Shown: in pieces, positions 56,084 to 64,000 of the stretch
How the letters are laid out: every line of letters begins with the position of its first letter
Numbering within the stretch: the first letter of the stretch is position 1
Assembly: GCA_963784175.1 (NCBI GenBank)
Contig: CAWAQJ010000014.1
Span: forward strand, 583,062-647,061
Reading direction: 5' to 3'
Length of the DNA: 64,000 bases
Source of the DNA: JAIBJN01 sp963784175
Lineage (GTDB): Bacteria > Actinomycetota > Thermoleophilia > Gaiellales > Gaiellaceae
Translations under genes and position numbers: made by a program
Notes under the pieces: generated by a model
Told to the model about the DNA's origin: nothing
Seen by the model: only the letters and a program-made list of their open reading frames with translations
Databases searched by the model: none

Positions 56084-57712
56084 TCAAGCCAGGTCCGCGA
56101 ACGGGCCGGTTGCGTGCACGACCCTTCCTCCCTGGAGGGTGAGGAGCGAGGTCACCTTGCGCAGCTTCTCATCCGAGACCTTGAGGTAGTCGTCCGAGAG
56201 CACCGCGAGGTCGCATTTCTTGCCGACCTCGAAGGAGCCGAGCTCGTTCTCCTCCTCCGAGAACCACGCGCTTCCGACGGTGTACATCTTGAGCGCCTGG
56301 AGCCTCGTGATCTTCTGGGCTGCATTCGTTTCGACACCGGCGAGGTTCCGGCCCGTGCTCATGTAGAAGAGCCCGAGCCACGGGTTGAGCGGTGCCACGT
56401 TGGTCGAGTCCGTTCCGGCGCCAACCGGGATCCCGCTGTCGTAGATCATCCGGAAGGGCGGACCTACGTTGGAGCTCAGGTACAGCCAGTCCTGCAGGGT
56501 CGCGCCGGCGCCAACGGCCTTGAGGCCCTGAATGTCCGCCTCGGTCGCAAGCGGGAGATGCGCGAGCGACCACCGCAGCGGAGCGATGTCGAACTCCCCC
56601 CCGACCATGATCATGTCCGCGATGTGGTGCTCGTGGTCGTCTGCCGAGAGCGTGTGCTGCTGCACACGCCAGCCGGCCGCCGCGACGACCCGCAGGTTGT
56701 CCATGAACTGGTCGCCGTTGCCGATCTGCTCGCCGACGCCGTTGATCCGGTACGTCTCGTCGCCGACCTCGCGGTAGATCGGGTCGCAATAGACGCGGAG
56801 CTGGTCGGTCGTCGCCGTCGGCCCGAAGTAGCGGTAGTGGCGCATGCGCACGTCCAGGCTCCGGCCGCTGTCCTGGTACAGCGAGTTCATCGCCTTGTAG
56901 TCCTCGGGCTGGTTCGTGAGGTTGCTCGTGTCGTGGATCGAGGTCAGCCCGGTAGCGGCCGCGAACGCGATTGCGTCGGCTGTGCCGCGCACCTTGTCCT
57001 CGAACGTCTGGATCGAGCGGAGGGCGGTCGTCGCCGCTCCCGCGTTCGAGACCTGACCGGTCACCGGGTCGGTGGTGATCCCGAAGCCGGCGAAGAAGGC
57101 GGCGCCGAGCGTGTTCGTGCGCCCGCTGAGATAGACCGCGCGCGTCGACGTCGCCGCGTTGAGCTCGGCGAGCGTCGGCAGCCGCGCCTCGGCGAGCTGG
57201 TTCTGGTTCCAGCCGCCCGCGGCCGTGACGAACGCGCCCGCCGGAATGGTCGCGGCTCGATCCGCCACCGCCTGCTGGAGCTCGGCGATCGAGAAGACCG
57301 TCTCCATCCAGCGGGTCTCGTACCCGGGGTTCGTGCCCGTGCGCGTGAAGTGCGCGTGCGAGTCGACGAGCCCGGGGATGACCGTGCGGCCGCGGAGGTT
57401 GATCCGCCGCGTGCAGGTCCCCAGGTCCTTCCCCCGGTCGACGGCCACGATGCGGCCGTCCTTGACTGTGAGCTGGGACGCAACGGCGCCCCTGTAGTCG
57501 ATGAACTTTCCGTTGTGCAGGATGATGTCGCGCGTCCCGTCGCACACGTCCGGGTTCTGCGACTTCCCACCTCCTGCCGCCCCGGCGGGACCGGCGCCTG
57601 CCAAGAGCGCGCTCCCTCCGGCGGCGAAGGCCGCGCCTGCTGCGGCCCCCCGGAGCAGCTCTCGTCTCGAGATGCTCCCGTCGAACGCCTCTTCGTGAAC
57701 GTCGTCAGCCAT
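56084..57712 (-). CDS. Tat-exported amidohydrolase (YtcJ-like)
   Basis: 542 residues from ATG 57712, which has AAAGGGGAGG upstream; a longer start at 57769 would lie inside an operator. Twin-arginine signal 'ISRRELLRGAAAGAA' near residue 17. Amidohydrolase barrel: 'GLVDSHAHFTRTG' (metal His-x-His), 'RVQQHTLSADDHEHH', and 'AGTDSTNVAP' (catalytic Asp). YtcJ-type enzymes hydrolyse N-acyl or cyclic amides at the cell surface. First gene of an operon with the MhpD-like and aminotransferase genes, behind the GATTGTC palindrome. Confidence 0.9.
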   Translation of the reverse strand: MADDVHEEAFDGSISRRELLRGAAAGAAFAAGGSALLAGAGPAGAAGGGKSQNPDVCDGTRDIILHNGKFIDYRGAVASQLTVKDGRIVAVDRGKDLGTCTRRINLRGRTVIPGLVDSHAHFTRTGTNPGYETRWMETVFSIAELQQAVADRAATIPAGAFVTAAGGWNQNQLAEARLPTLAELNAATSTRAVYLSGRTNTLGAAFFAGFGITTDPVTGQVSNAGAATTALRSIQTFEDKVRGTADAIAFAAATGLTSIHDTSNLTNQPEDYKAMNSLYQDSGRSLDVRMRHYRYFGPTATTDQLRVYCDPIYREVGDETYRINGVGEQIGNGDQFMDNLRVVAAAGWRVQQHTLSADDHEHHIADMIMVGGEFDIAPLRWSLAHLPLATEADIQGLKAVGAGATLQDWLYLSSNVGPPFRMIYDSGIPVGAGTDSTNVAPLNPWLGLFYMSTGRNLAGVETNAAQKITRLQALKMYTVGSAWFSEEENELGSFEVGKKCDLAVLSDDYLKVSDEKLRKVTSLLTLQGGRVVHATGPFADLA

Positions 57713-57748
57713 TCGCGAAACCTCCCCTTTCACACGGCCTGCGAGACG

Positions 57749-57771
57749 GATTGTCCGATTGTCTGACAATC
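57749..57771. promoter_or_regulatory. Operator: GATTGTC-T-GACAATC palindrome plus third half-site
   Basis: A perfect 15-bp palindrome GATTGTC-T-GACAATC (57757-57771) with a direct extra copy GATTGTC one base away (57749-57755). It lies 37-59 bp upstream of the amidohydrolase start and looks like a binding site for a dimeric repressor (TetR or GntR type) not encoded nearby. The DUF4349 gene ends at 57816 on the same strand. Confidence 0.7.
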
Positions 57772-57815
57772 AGCGTGACCGTGTCAAGGCGTCCCGAAAG
57801 ACGCGCGGGACCGGC

Positions 57816-59030
57816 CTACGGAGCGGGCGGAGCGGACGGCGTCTGACGCTCGAGGATCCGCGTCTCGATCCGACGAGTGCGCGACCGCAGCGCGAGCCAG
57901 AGGAGCACCGCGAGAAGCACCACCGGGCTGAGGACGATGACGAGGAAGAGGGCGATCGCGCCGGCGTCGCCGAGGAACCGGAGAGCGTCGTCGGCGGCGC
58001 CGGCGACTCCTCCTTCGTCGTCCTTGGTGGCGGCGGGGGCCTCCTTCGTGTGCAGCACCAGCGTCAGCTCGGAGGTCGCGGCCTCACGCCGGTCGCTGCG
58101 GTTCTCGCGGCGGAGGTCGCTCAGCTGGTTCCGCCGGTCTTCCAGCGCCAGCCGGAGGTCGATTTCCTGCGCCGGCGTGAGGTCCTCGGTCTCCAGGCGA
58201 AGCTCGATGGTCCTGATCGCGCGCTCGAGGGTCTCGATCCGCGCTTCGCGGCGGTCGATCGCGGCCTGGAGGTCGACGGTCTCGACCTGCTGGCCCGTGA
58301 CGGTTCCGAGCTCGCCGAGCCGCACGATCGCGTCCTCGACGCGCGTGACGGGAACGCGGAGCGCCAGCTCGGCTCGACCTTCGTTGCCCTGCGTGTCGAT
58401 CTCCGAACCGGCGACCCACCCACCCAGCTCGCGCGTGATCGTCATGGAGTCGTTCGCCGCGTCGGAGAGCTCCTCGGCGTCTGCGAGGCGGACCTCCATC
58501 CAGAGCTTTAGGTCCGTGGCGCGCCCAGATGTGGCGGTCGCGGCGCGAGAGTCGTAGATCCCGCCGAGGTTCGCGGGCCGAGGGGCGGCAAGCGGTGCCT
58601 TCGCAGCGTCCCGGCGCAGCAACTCGTGATCCGCGCCGCCCGAGTCCTCGACGGGCGCCTCCTCCTCCGGCGCGGACAAGTCCGCGGCAGCGTCGATAGT
58701 TGGCTGGCCGGCCCTGGCTCCGCTGTCGGCGCTGTCACTGTCGGAAAGCCTTTCGACCCTCGACAGGAGTCCAGCCACCGCGACCAGGCACACGAGCAGG
58801 ACTGCGAGCGCGAGCACCTGCCGGCGCGGCAGGAACGCGACGCGCCTGCGGGGAGGCGGCTCCTGGCCGATCTCGCGCACGCGCTCCAGCAGCGTCGGCG
58901 GAACGGGCGGCGCCTCGGCGCGCAGCTCCCTGACGAGCCCCTGGAGGCGCGCCTCCCGCTCTCCCTCGGGGAGGGCGCCGCCGAGGAGCTCCTCGAGCCG
59001 GTCTGGAGCAATCAGGTCAGGCGCGGGCAT
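57816..59030 (-). CDS. DUF4349 membrane protein, candidate anti-sigma partner
   Basis: 404 residues. A cytoplasmic N-terminus (about 1-68, with 'ERVREIGQEPPPRRR'), a membrane helix (about 70-90), an acidic linker, then the DUF4349 domain (about 160-320) with a coiled coil ('LERAIRTIELRLETEDLTPA', 'RNQLSDLRRENRSDRREA'), and a C-terminal helix pair (about 350-385). It overlaps the ECF sigma gene by 14 bp, the arrangement of a sigma/anti-sigma pair, but the N-terminus lacks the HxxxCxxC zinc anti-sigma motif. It may sense envelope stress and hold the sigma factor by another fold. Confidence 0.85.
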   Translation of the reverse strand: MPAPDLIAPDRLEELLGGALPEGEREARLQGLVRELRAEAPPVPPTLLERVREIGQEPPPRRRVAFLPRRQVLALAVLLVCLVAVAGLLSRVERLSDSDSADSGARAGQPTIDAAADLSAPEEEAPVEDSGGADHELLRRDAAKAPLAAPRPANLGGIYDSRAATATSGRATDLKLWMEVRLADAEELSDAANDSMTITRELGGWVAGSEIDTQGNEGRAELALRVPVTRVEDAIVRLGELGTVTGQQVETVDLQAAIDRREARIETLERAIRTIELRLETEDLTPAQEIDLRLALEDRRNQLSDLRRENRSDRREAATSELTLVLHTKEAPAATKDDEGGVAGAADDALRFLGDAGAIALFLVIVLSPVVLLAVLLWLALRSRTRRIETRILERQTPSAPPAP

Positions 59031-59592
59031 CTGCGGCCATCCTCTCTTCGAGCTTTCCGAGCGCGCGCGTCAGCCTCATGGAGCACGCCGACCTGCCGAT
59101 GCCGAGCACGCGGGCGGCGGCGTCGGAGTCCAGGTCGAGCACGACTCGGAGCGCCAGGACTTCCCGCTCCCCGGCGCTCAGCGTGCGGAGCGCCGCCTCG
59201 AGCTCCGGGCCGAAGCCGAGGTCGGGCATGTCGCCGCTCGAGCCGGCCTCCAGCGCGTACCGCTCCTCCCGCCGCCGGCGCCGCGACTCGCTGCGGAAAT
59301 GGTCGAGCGCGACGTTGCGCGCGATGCGGCAGAGCCACGTTCGCTCCGACGCCCGCCGCGGGTCGTAGCGGCGCCAGGACCGGAACGCCTTCTCGAACGT
59401 CTCGGCGCTCAGATCCTCGGCGAGTGCGTGGTCGGCTGTGAGCATGAGCAGGTAGCGGTGGACGTCGTCCAGGTGCTCCTCCGCGACCTCGGCAAAGCCC
59501 CGCCGGAGCGGAGCCCGCCTCGGCAGCGGGGGCGCGAGCGCATTCACGACCCTCATACGTCGCAGCGCGCCGGTTTCGTCACGCCGGCCCAT
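59017..59592 (-). CDS. ECF RNA polymerase sigma factor
   Basis: 191 residues from ATG 59592; an ATG at 59556 would remove 12 residues. Region 2: 'HRYLLMLTADHALAEDLSAE' and 'TFEKAFRSWRRYDPRRASER', with 'TWLCRIARNVALDHFRSE'. Region 4: 'LRTLSAGEREVLALRVVLDL' and 'AARVLGIGRSACSMRLTRAL' (HTH). It directs polymerase to a stress regulon. Cotranscribed and overlapping with DUF4349. The target promoters are not identifiable here. Confidence 0.92.
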   Translation of the reverse strand: MGRRDETGALRRMRVVNALAPPLPRRAPLRRGFAEVAEEHLDDVHRYLLMLTADHALAEDLSAETFEKAFRSWRRYDPRRASERTWLCRIARNVALDHFRSESRRRRREERYALEAGSSGDMPDLGFGPELEAALRTLSAGEREVLALRVVLDLDSDAAARVLGIGRSACSMRLTRALGKLEERMAADARA

Positions 59593-59621
59593 GACCGGAT
59601 TGTGACGCGCGCGGGCCGCGG

Positions 59622-61949
59622 CTACGAGCTGGTCTCGGCGAGCGGCTTGTCGAGGATCGCGCGCCGGCGGCGGGCGCGCAGGTGCTCGGCGGCGAAGTAG
59701 CTCCCGAGCACGAAGACGATGGCGGCTCCCTGCGCCAGCAGGCCCTCCCACGTGGGGAAGATCCCGAGCCAGAGCCCTGCCCAGTACGGGAGGCGCAGCC
59801 CCTCGACCGGCGTGACCGGGATCCAGCCCACGACCTGCATGGTCTGCACGGTGGTCCCGACCATGACGACGAGCACCCAGAGGATGAGCAGGCCGGTGGC
59901 CACGAGCATCTTCTTGTGCGGGAGCTTGCGCTGGAGGCGGATGGTCAGATAGCCGACCGCGAGCGTGGCCGCGAGCCCGATGGCAACGCCGATCAGCACG
60001 ATTCCGGCTCCCGCCTCGAGCACGATCGCCTGCAGGAAGAGCACGGTCTCGAACCCCTCGCGGTAGACGCTCGTGAACCCGAGCATGGTCAGCCCGATGA
60101 TCTGCGCAGCCGCGGCGCCGACCCCGATCCCGATGATCTTCTTCTTCTTGCTGTGCAGCCCCGCGAGGTGTTCGCCCCAGTACACGCGGTGGTAGAACCA
60201 GTTGAGGATGAGGAGCAGGATCCCGATGGCGGCGAGGGAGACGATCGCCTCGAGCTTCTCGCCGTAGCGGCTCAGGCTCCCGAGCAGCGTCTGGGCGACG
60301 CCCCATGTGGCCACGCTCACGACGAAGGCCGCCGCAGCGCCCCACAGGAGCGGCTTCCGCAGCTTGGCCTGCGCGCCGACCATGCCCGCCATCAGGGCGG
60401 CCAGGATCAGCACGGCCTCGAGGCCCTCGCGGAAGACGATGATCGCGGTGTTCGAGATGACCGCGGTGTTCGAGGTCGGCCCCGCGCCGACCGCCGCCTC
60501 CGCGTCGGCGAGCGCCAGGTCGAGCGCCTCGCGCGTCTCTGCCACCTCGGTGGGCTCGGCCTTCCGCTTGACGAGCTGCGCGAGACCCGGGAGGCCGTCG
60601 GCCCCGTACCAGAACAGGCCCTCGACCTCCACGAACAGATCGTTTGCGAGGCCGCGGAGCCGCTGCTCCGGCCCGAACTCGAAGAATGCGTACGCCTCGA
60701 GCCGGGCCTGCTCCGCCTGGGAGAACTGCCCGGCCGCGATCGCGCTCTCGAGCCGGTCGAGCGTGGCGGCGATGACGTCGAAGTCCGCCGTCGCCCCGGC
60801 CTCCTTCCACTCATCGGGGTAGAGCGAGTCGATCAGCTCCAGCGCTTCGTCCGTCGCGCCCTGCACGTCCTCGGGATCGGCGACCTCCTCGTGACGGGCC
60901 GCAGAGCCGAGATCGCCCGCCAGACCGTCGAGGATCTCGCCGAGCCGGCGCGTGTCCGCCTGGTTCTCGAGCGCCAGCAGGTGCTCGAGGTCCCCGAAGG
61001 CCTGCGCCGCGCCGTCGCGGAACGTCACGGCTTCCTGGATCTCGAAGTCGAGCGTGACCCGGCCGTTGTCGACCCCCCGCTCGTACTCGATCGGGACGAG
61101 GGCGAGGAACCGCTGGAGCTGACCCGCGCGCCTCAGCTCCTCTTCCTCGCTGAGCGGCGCGGCGCGGAAGCCCTCGAGCGCCGCCTCGATCTCACCGAGC
61201 GCGGAGTCGACCGCCCCGTCGTCGCCCTCCTCGGCTGCGGTGACGAGCGACTCGAAGGCGTCCGCGGCCGCCGCTGCCTCGGACGCGCTGCGCTGTTTCT
61301 CGTACGCGGGAGCGAGAATCGCGAAGTACCCGGACGCGAGGGCGGCGGCGCCCGCCCGGCTGATGTCGAAGCCCTGGCCGCCCGAGGCGACCACCGTGTC
61401 GAGAGCCGCGCGGAGCCGCGCCTGGTAGGTGTCGAGGAGGTCGGCCCGAACCGCCGCCGATGCCTGCTTGGCGCCCATCCGGCCGGCCTCGAGCGCCTGG
61501 AGGGCAAGCGTGGCGTCGGCGCCGGGGCGGGTGAAGCGCGTCGGCTTGCGGAACTCGCGCACGAGGAGCCAGGCGCGCGCCTCGTCCACGTCGCCCGCGG
61601 CGGCAGCGGCAGTGGCGCGGTCGATCGCCTCGGCGAGGATGGCCGTCCACGTCGCGGCCCGGGCGACCTCGAGCGCCACCGAGCTCTCCTCGGCGACCGC
61701 CCGGCCGGCTGCTTCGAGCCCGGGGCGGGCGGCGGGCTCGAGAGGCCCGAGCTGGAAGGCGGCCGCCTTCGCAACCAGCTTCCTGGCCTTGTCGGGCTCG
61801 CCGAGGACGAGCGCACGCTGCGCTTCGGCGAGCGTGGTGCGAACGTCGGCCGCCGCCTGCCAGGGCTCCTGGGGAGCTGCCGAAGCAGTCCCCGCGAGAG
61901 CCAGGCAGACGGCGGCCGTTGCCGCGACGATGAGCGGCCGAAGCGCCAT
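59622..61949 (-). CDS. efeU: FTR1/EfeU-type iron permease with N-terminal extracytoplasmic domain
   Basis: 775 residues, almost three times plain EfeU (~280). A signal peptide (about 7-24) and a ~450-residue helical extracytoplasmic domain precede seven membrane helices (about 495-760). The permease part has both REXXE iron motifs: 'FREGLEAVLILAALMAGM' and 'YREGFETVLFLQAIVLEAG'. It imports ferrous/ferric iron, with the N-terminal domain probably binding iron or partner proteins. The efeO-like gene is 4 bp upstream, so they form an operon. The EfeB peroxidase is absent from the window. Confidence 0.9.
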   Translation of the reverse strand: MALRPLIVAATAAVCLALAGTASAAPQEPWQAAADVRTTLAEAQRALVLGEPDKARKLVAKAAAFQLGPLEPAARPGLEAAGRAVAEESSVALEVARAATWTAILAEAIDRATAAAAAGDVDEARAWLLVREFRKPTRFTRPGADATLALQALEAGRMGAKQASAAVRADLLDTYQARLRAALDTVVASGGQGFDISRAGAAALASGYFAILAPAYEKQRSASEAAAAADAFESLVTAAEEGDDGAVDSALGEIEAALEGFRAAPLSEEEELRRAGQLQRFLALVPIEYERGVDNGRVTLDFEIQEAVTFRDGAAQAFGDLEHLLALENQADTRRLGEILDGLAGDLGSAARHEEVADPEDVQGATDEALELIDSLYPDEWKEAGATADFDVIAATLDRLESAIAAGQFSQAEQARLEAYAFFEFGPEQRLRGLANDLFVEVEGLFWYGADGLPGLAQLVKRKAEPTEVAETREALDLALADAEAAVGAGPTSNTAVISNTAIIVFREGLEAVLILAALMAGMVGAQAKLRKPLLWGAAAAFVVSVATWGVAQTLLGSLSRYGEKLEAIVSLAAIGILLLILNWFYHRVYWGEHLAGLHSKKKKIIGIGVGAAAAQIIGLTMLGFTSVYREGFETVLFLQAIVLEAGAGIVLIGVAIGLAATLAVGYLTIRLQRKLPHKKMLVATGLLILWVLVVMVGTTVQTMQVVGWIPVTPVEGLRLPYWAGLWLGIFPTWEGLLAQGAAIVFVLGSYFAAEHLRARRRRAILDKPLAETSS

Positions 61950-61953
61950 TCGG

Positions 61954-63066
61954 CTACTGCTCGATCGTCACCCCGAGCTCGGCGGCAGCCTGAGAGACCT
62001 GGCCGGCGATCGCCGTCGCGCGGTCCTGTGCCTCGGTGCCGAGCACCTCTGCCTGCTCGGGCGTGAAGCGCTCGCCTCCCTGCTCGCGCGAGTACAGATC
62101 CTCGACGAAGGCGCGCAGGTCGGTCAGCTCGCGCCCGGTCTGCTCGGCCTGCTCCGGATCGACCTCGGCCAGCCGTCCCTCGACGCCGTCGAAGATGACC
62201 TCGAGGCCGGCGAGGATGTCGTTGATGTCCGAGAGCCGCGAGACGACGTTGAACGACTGCGACTCGGAGGCGTCGCCGAGCACGAAGCGCGACTCCTTCC
62301 ACTGGCCGAAGTACTCGCTCATCGTCGGAACCATCACGACGAGGGCCGTGAACGCGTCGGACTCGCTCGGCGCCCAGGCCTCGCCCGAGTCGGCAAGCTC
62401 GCCCGAATAGCGGTCGAACGCCTCGGCGGTGGCGAGGAGGAACGGCGCGTTCGGCAGCACCTCGCCGAAGTCCTCCGTGCCGTTGCCGTCCAGGTCGACG
62501 GGCGTGCTCTGCGGCATATCGTCGGGAAGCGTCCCCCAGAGGGCGCCCTCGGTGAGGTTGAAGAGATTCCCGGGCTGCTTCAGCGTCGTGCCGTCGGAGA
62601 GCTCGAGGTCGAAGGGCACGGCGCTCTCGGGATCCTCGGCCGCACTGGAGCCGGCGTCGAGGATGACGTCGTACTCGGCGAGCGACGGCGTTCCGGCGAC
62701 GACGCCCTCCATTCGCTCGTAGTACGGGTTGCCCTCGATCCAGCTGGCCTTCATCTCCTCGAGCATGGGCGCGAGGTCCTCACCGTGTTCCGCCCAGAGC
62801 GCTTCGTAGTCGAAGCCGGTCTCCTCGGCGAGCGCGTGGTATTCCTCGGCGGCCGACTTGAAGTCGGCGGTGAAGCCCGTCAGCTGCTCGCTGTGGTCGA
62901 GGAGGTAGTCCTTGACCCCGTCGAGCTGCGGTGCTGCGGCGGCCTCCGTCGTTGTCGCTGCCCCCGTGTCGTCGGCTGCCGGCTCGTCGTCGCCGCCGCA
63001 GGCTGCAAGAGCGAATGCGGCGACCCCCATTGCGACGAGCGGCGCTACTCCTCTGGCACGAATCAC
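61954..63066 (-). CDS. efeO: EfeO/imelysin-like iron-uptake lipoprotein
   Basis: 370 residues. Lipobox 'LAAC' (Cys about 22), acidic/Thr linker, then an all-helical domain of about 320 residues consistent with EfeO/imelysin (M75-like) proteins. The classical HxxE signature is not clear; 'HGEDLAPMLEEM' is the nearest. It probably binds iron at the cell surface and hands it to the permease encoded 4 bp downstream. The ATG at 63066 lies 36 bp from a 19-bp palindrome, suggesting metal-dependent repression. Confidence 0.82.
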   Translation of the reverse strand: MIRARGVAPLVAMGVAAFALAACGGDDEPAADDTGAATTTEAAAAPQLDGVKDYLLDHSEQLTGFTADFKSAAEEYHALAEETGFDYEALWAEHGEDLAPMLEEMKASWIEGNPYYERMEGVVAGTPSLAEYDVILDAGSSAAEDPESAVPFDLELSDGTTLKQPGNLFNLTEGALWGTLPDDMPQSTPVDLDGNGTEDFGEVLPNAPFLLATAEAFDRYSGELADSGEAWAPSESDAFTALVVMVPTMSEYFGQWKESRFVLGDASESQSFNVVSRLSDINDILAGLEVIFDGVEGRLAEVDPEQAEQTGRELTDLRAFVEDLYSREQGGERFTPEQAEVLGTEAQDRATAIAGQVSQAAAELGVTIEQ

Positions 63067-63101
63067 TGCGCGCTACTCCCTTCGGGTCGATGTCAGGGGC
63101 A

Positions 63102-63120
63102 CCTTACACAAGTGGTAAGG
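63102..63120. promoter_or_regulatory. 19-bp palindromic operator upstream of efeO
   Basis: CCTTAC-N7-GTAAGG (63102-63120 on the plus strand), with a further ATAAGG half-site at 63123-63128. It sits between divergent genes, 36 bp from the efeO start. The 19-bp size is that of DtxR/IdeR boxes, though the sequence differs from the usual TTAGGTTAGGCTAACCTAA. Confidence 0.6.
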
Positions 63121-63200
63121 AAATAAGGCCGGCACACGGACGGCCGGTCGTACGCGTGTTCCTCGGCCCTCCGATCCGCCCGCCATACTCGGCAGCGGCC

Positions 63201-63773
63201 GTGGACGTAGACGATCGCCTTCGGCTCGACTACGAGCAGACGACGCAGCTCCTGCGGACGCTCATCGACGTCCGCTTCCGGTTGCTCGCGTTCGTGCCCA
63301 CGATCTCGGGCATCGCCGTCGCCTTCGTCGGGCGTCCTCGCCCTGCGGCGGAGCTCCTCGCCGTCGGGCTCCTCGGGCTCCTCGCGACGCTCGGCATCTT
63401 CATCTACGAGCTACGCAACACGCAGATCTCGGGCGTGCTCATCCCGCGGGCGACCGAGCTGGAGAAGCGGCTCCAGCTCCCGTCCGAGTCGAAGGGCTCG
63501 GACGACGGCGGCCTCTATTCCGAGCGACCGGGCATCACCGTCCAGCTGCTCGGCTTCCTACCCGTCTCCCACGGGCTCGGCCTGGCGCTCGTCTACTCGG
63601 CGGCCATCGCCGGGTGGACCTACCTCGCTGCCTGGGGCGCGTTGCTGGCGATCGAAGTCCCCGAGGCACAGGCGACAGGCGCGGCGATCGGCGGCGTCGC
63701 GGGCGTGATCGTCCTCTTCGAGGTCGAGCGCTTCCACCGCCGTGCAGGCTGGCGGGCGGCCGCGGCCCGGTAG
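63201..63773 (+). CDS. Four-helix membrane protein, unknown
   Basis: 190 residues from GTG 63201; a GTG at 63156 is an alternative. CATACT at 63184-63189 could be a -10, making the mRNA nearly leaderless. 'RLDYEQTTQLLRTLIDVRFR' precedes paired helices (about 30-48, 53-70), a charged cytoplasmic loop ('ATELEKRLQLPSESKGSDDG') and two C-terminal helices (about 125-145, 150-170). The fold resembles small uncharacterised membrane proteins of actinobacteria; no function is known. It shares the intergenic palindrome with efeO. Confidence 0.7.
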   Translation: MDVDDRLRLDYEQTTQLLRTLIDVRFRLLAFVPTISGIAVAFVGRPRPAAELLAVGLLGLLATLGIFIYELRNTQISGVLIPRATELEKRLQLPSESKGSDDGGLYSERPGITVQLLGFLPVSHGLGLALVYSAAIAGWTYLAAWGALLAIEVPEAQATGAAIGGVAGVIVLFEVERFHRRAGWRAAAAR

Positions 63774-64000
63774 TCAGCGCGGGGCGAGCGGCCCCTCGAG
63801 AAGAACCCGGCCGGGCGCGAGGCTGTACCCGAGCTGGGCGTTGAGCCGGCGGATGGGCTCGTTGCGTTCCTCGTTGCTCGTCTCGAGGTACTCGTACCCC
63901 TGTCGTTTCGCCCAGGCGATCTGCGCCTGCTTGAGCGCGCGGGCGACTCCACGCCCGCGCCAGTCCCGGCGCACGCCGGTCATGTCGTGGAAGGCCATCG
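63774..64000 (-). CDS. GNAT-family N-acetyltransferase, C-terminal part, cut by window edge
   Basis: The last ~75 residues are visible. 'TGVRRDWRGRGVARALKQAQ' is acetyl-CoA-binding motif A (RxxGxG/A), and 'YEYLETSNEERNEPIRRLNA' followed by 'QLGY' is motif B. The substrate is unknown. The start lies beyond 64000. Its stop is directly adjacent to the stop of the convergent membrane-protein gene. Confidence 0.87.
   Translation of the reverse strand, partial: MAFHDMTGVRRDWRGRGVARALKQAQIAWAKRQGYEYLETSNEERNEPIRRLNAQLGYSLAPGRVLLEGPLAPR

Noticed and set aside
59682..62066. 794-residue plus-strand frame opposite efeU
   Set aside because: Arg/Glu/Asp-rich shadow with no family features; the minus strand codes EfeU with REXXE motifs.

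Overview
The window is about 64 kb of GC-rich, gene-dense DNA with actinobacterial features: many GTG/TTG starts, four-base stop/start overlaps, lipoprotein and Tat signals, F420-type PPOX and DUF2277/DUF6325/DUF6328/DUF7144 proteins, and LuxR and FadR/GntR regulators. The mix suggests Actinomycetota, possibly Thermoleophilia (Gaiellales/Solirubrobacterales). That placement is inference; no rRNA or taxonomic marker is present. No insertion sequence, integrase, phage gene or CRISPR array was seen.

Layout. 0-17 kb is mostly housekeeping and secreted proteins: a truncated subtilase, fabF, an ATP-dependent DNA ligase, two tRNA-Ser genes, an M23-like protein, a DUF6325 gene with a frameshifted SHOCT partner, a large LuxR/ATPase regulator, a beta-propeller lipoprotein, DUF899, an RTX-like repeat protein, a cupredoxin lipoprotein, a CGNR regulator and an FN3 protein. 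17-35.5 kb is a catabolic island. Its leftward half holds an isochorismatase-like hydrolase, a GcvT-like aminomethyltransferase, an Fe-alcohol dehydrogenase, a P450-ferredoxin-reductase set (the reductase is frameshifted), a PuuD-like hydrolase, a FadR-type regulator and a MetX-like alpha/beta hydrolase. Its rightward half holds an APC permease, a trimethylamine-dehydrogenase-type flavoprotein with all visible cofactor residues, a gamma-glutamylamide-synthetase-like enzyme, an aldehyde dehydrogenase and a glutamine amidotransferase. A second GntR regulator and a DAO-family oxidase follow. The gene logic (import, gamma-glutamylation or dehydrogenation, aldehyde oxidation, gamma-glutamyl hydrolysis) points to use of methylated or short-chain amines. 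A motif TAGAA-N13-TTCTA recurs at promoters on the leftward side and probably marks one regulon.

35.7-38.7 kb is a compact four-gene surface operon: a processive GT2 glycosyltransferase, a 65-residue protein that is essentially a sortase sorting signal (LPFSG), a sortase, and a CE4 polysaccharide deacetylase. It looks like a polysaccharide synthesis, modification and anchoring unit and is the best candidate for an undescribed system here. 38.7-46.4 kb holds a PAS-LuxR regulator, two LVIVD-repeat secreted paralogues, small conserved proteins, an XRE-cupin regulator, a uracil-DNA glycosylase and a third tRNA-Ser. 46.4-54 kb holds a chromate transporter, cytochrome c, uppP, a frameshifted GGDEF protein, a lysyl-oxidase-like protein and an MscS channel. 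54-64 kb holds an aminotransferase, an FAH/MhpD-like enzyme, a Tat-exported amidohydrolase behind a palindromic operator, an ECF sigma/DUF4349 pair and an efeO-efeU iron-uptake operon behind a 19-bp palindrome.

Four genes (SHOCT, ferredoxin reductase, Rho-N-like, GGDEF) each need exactly one base removed to restore their frame. Assembly or sequencing insertions are as likely as true pseudogenes.
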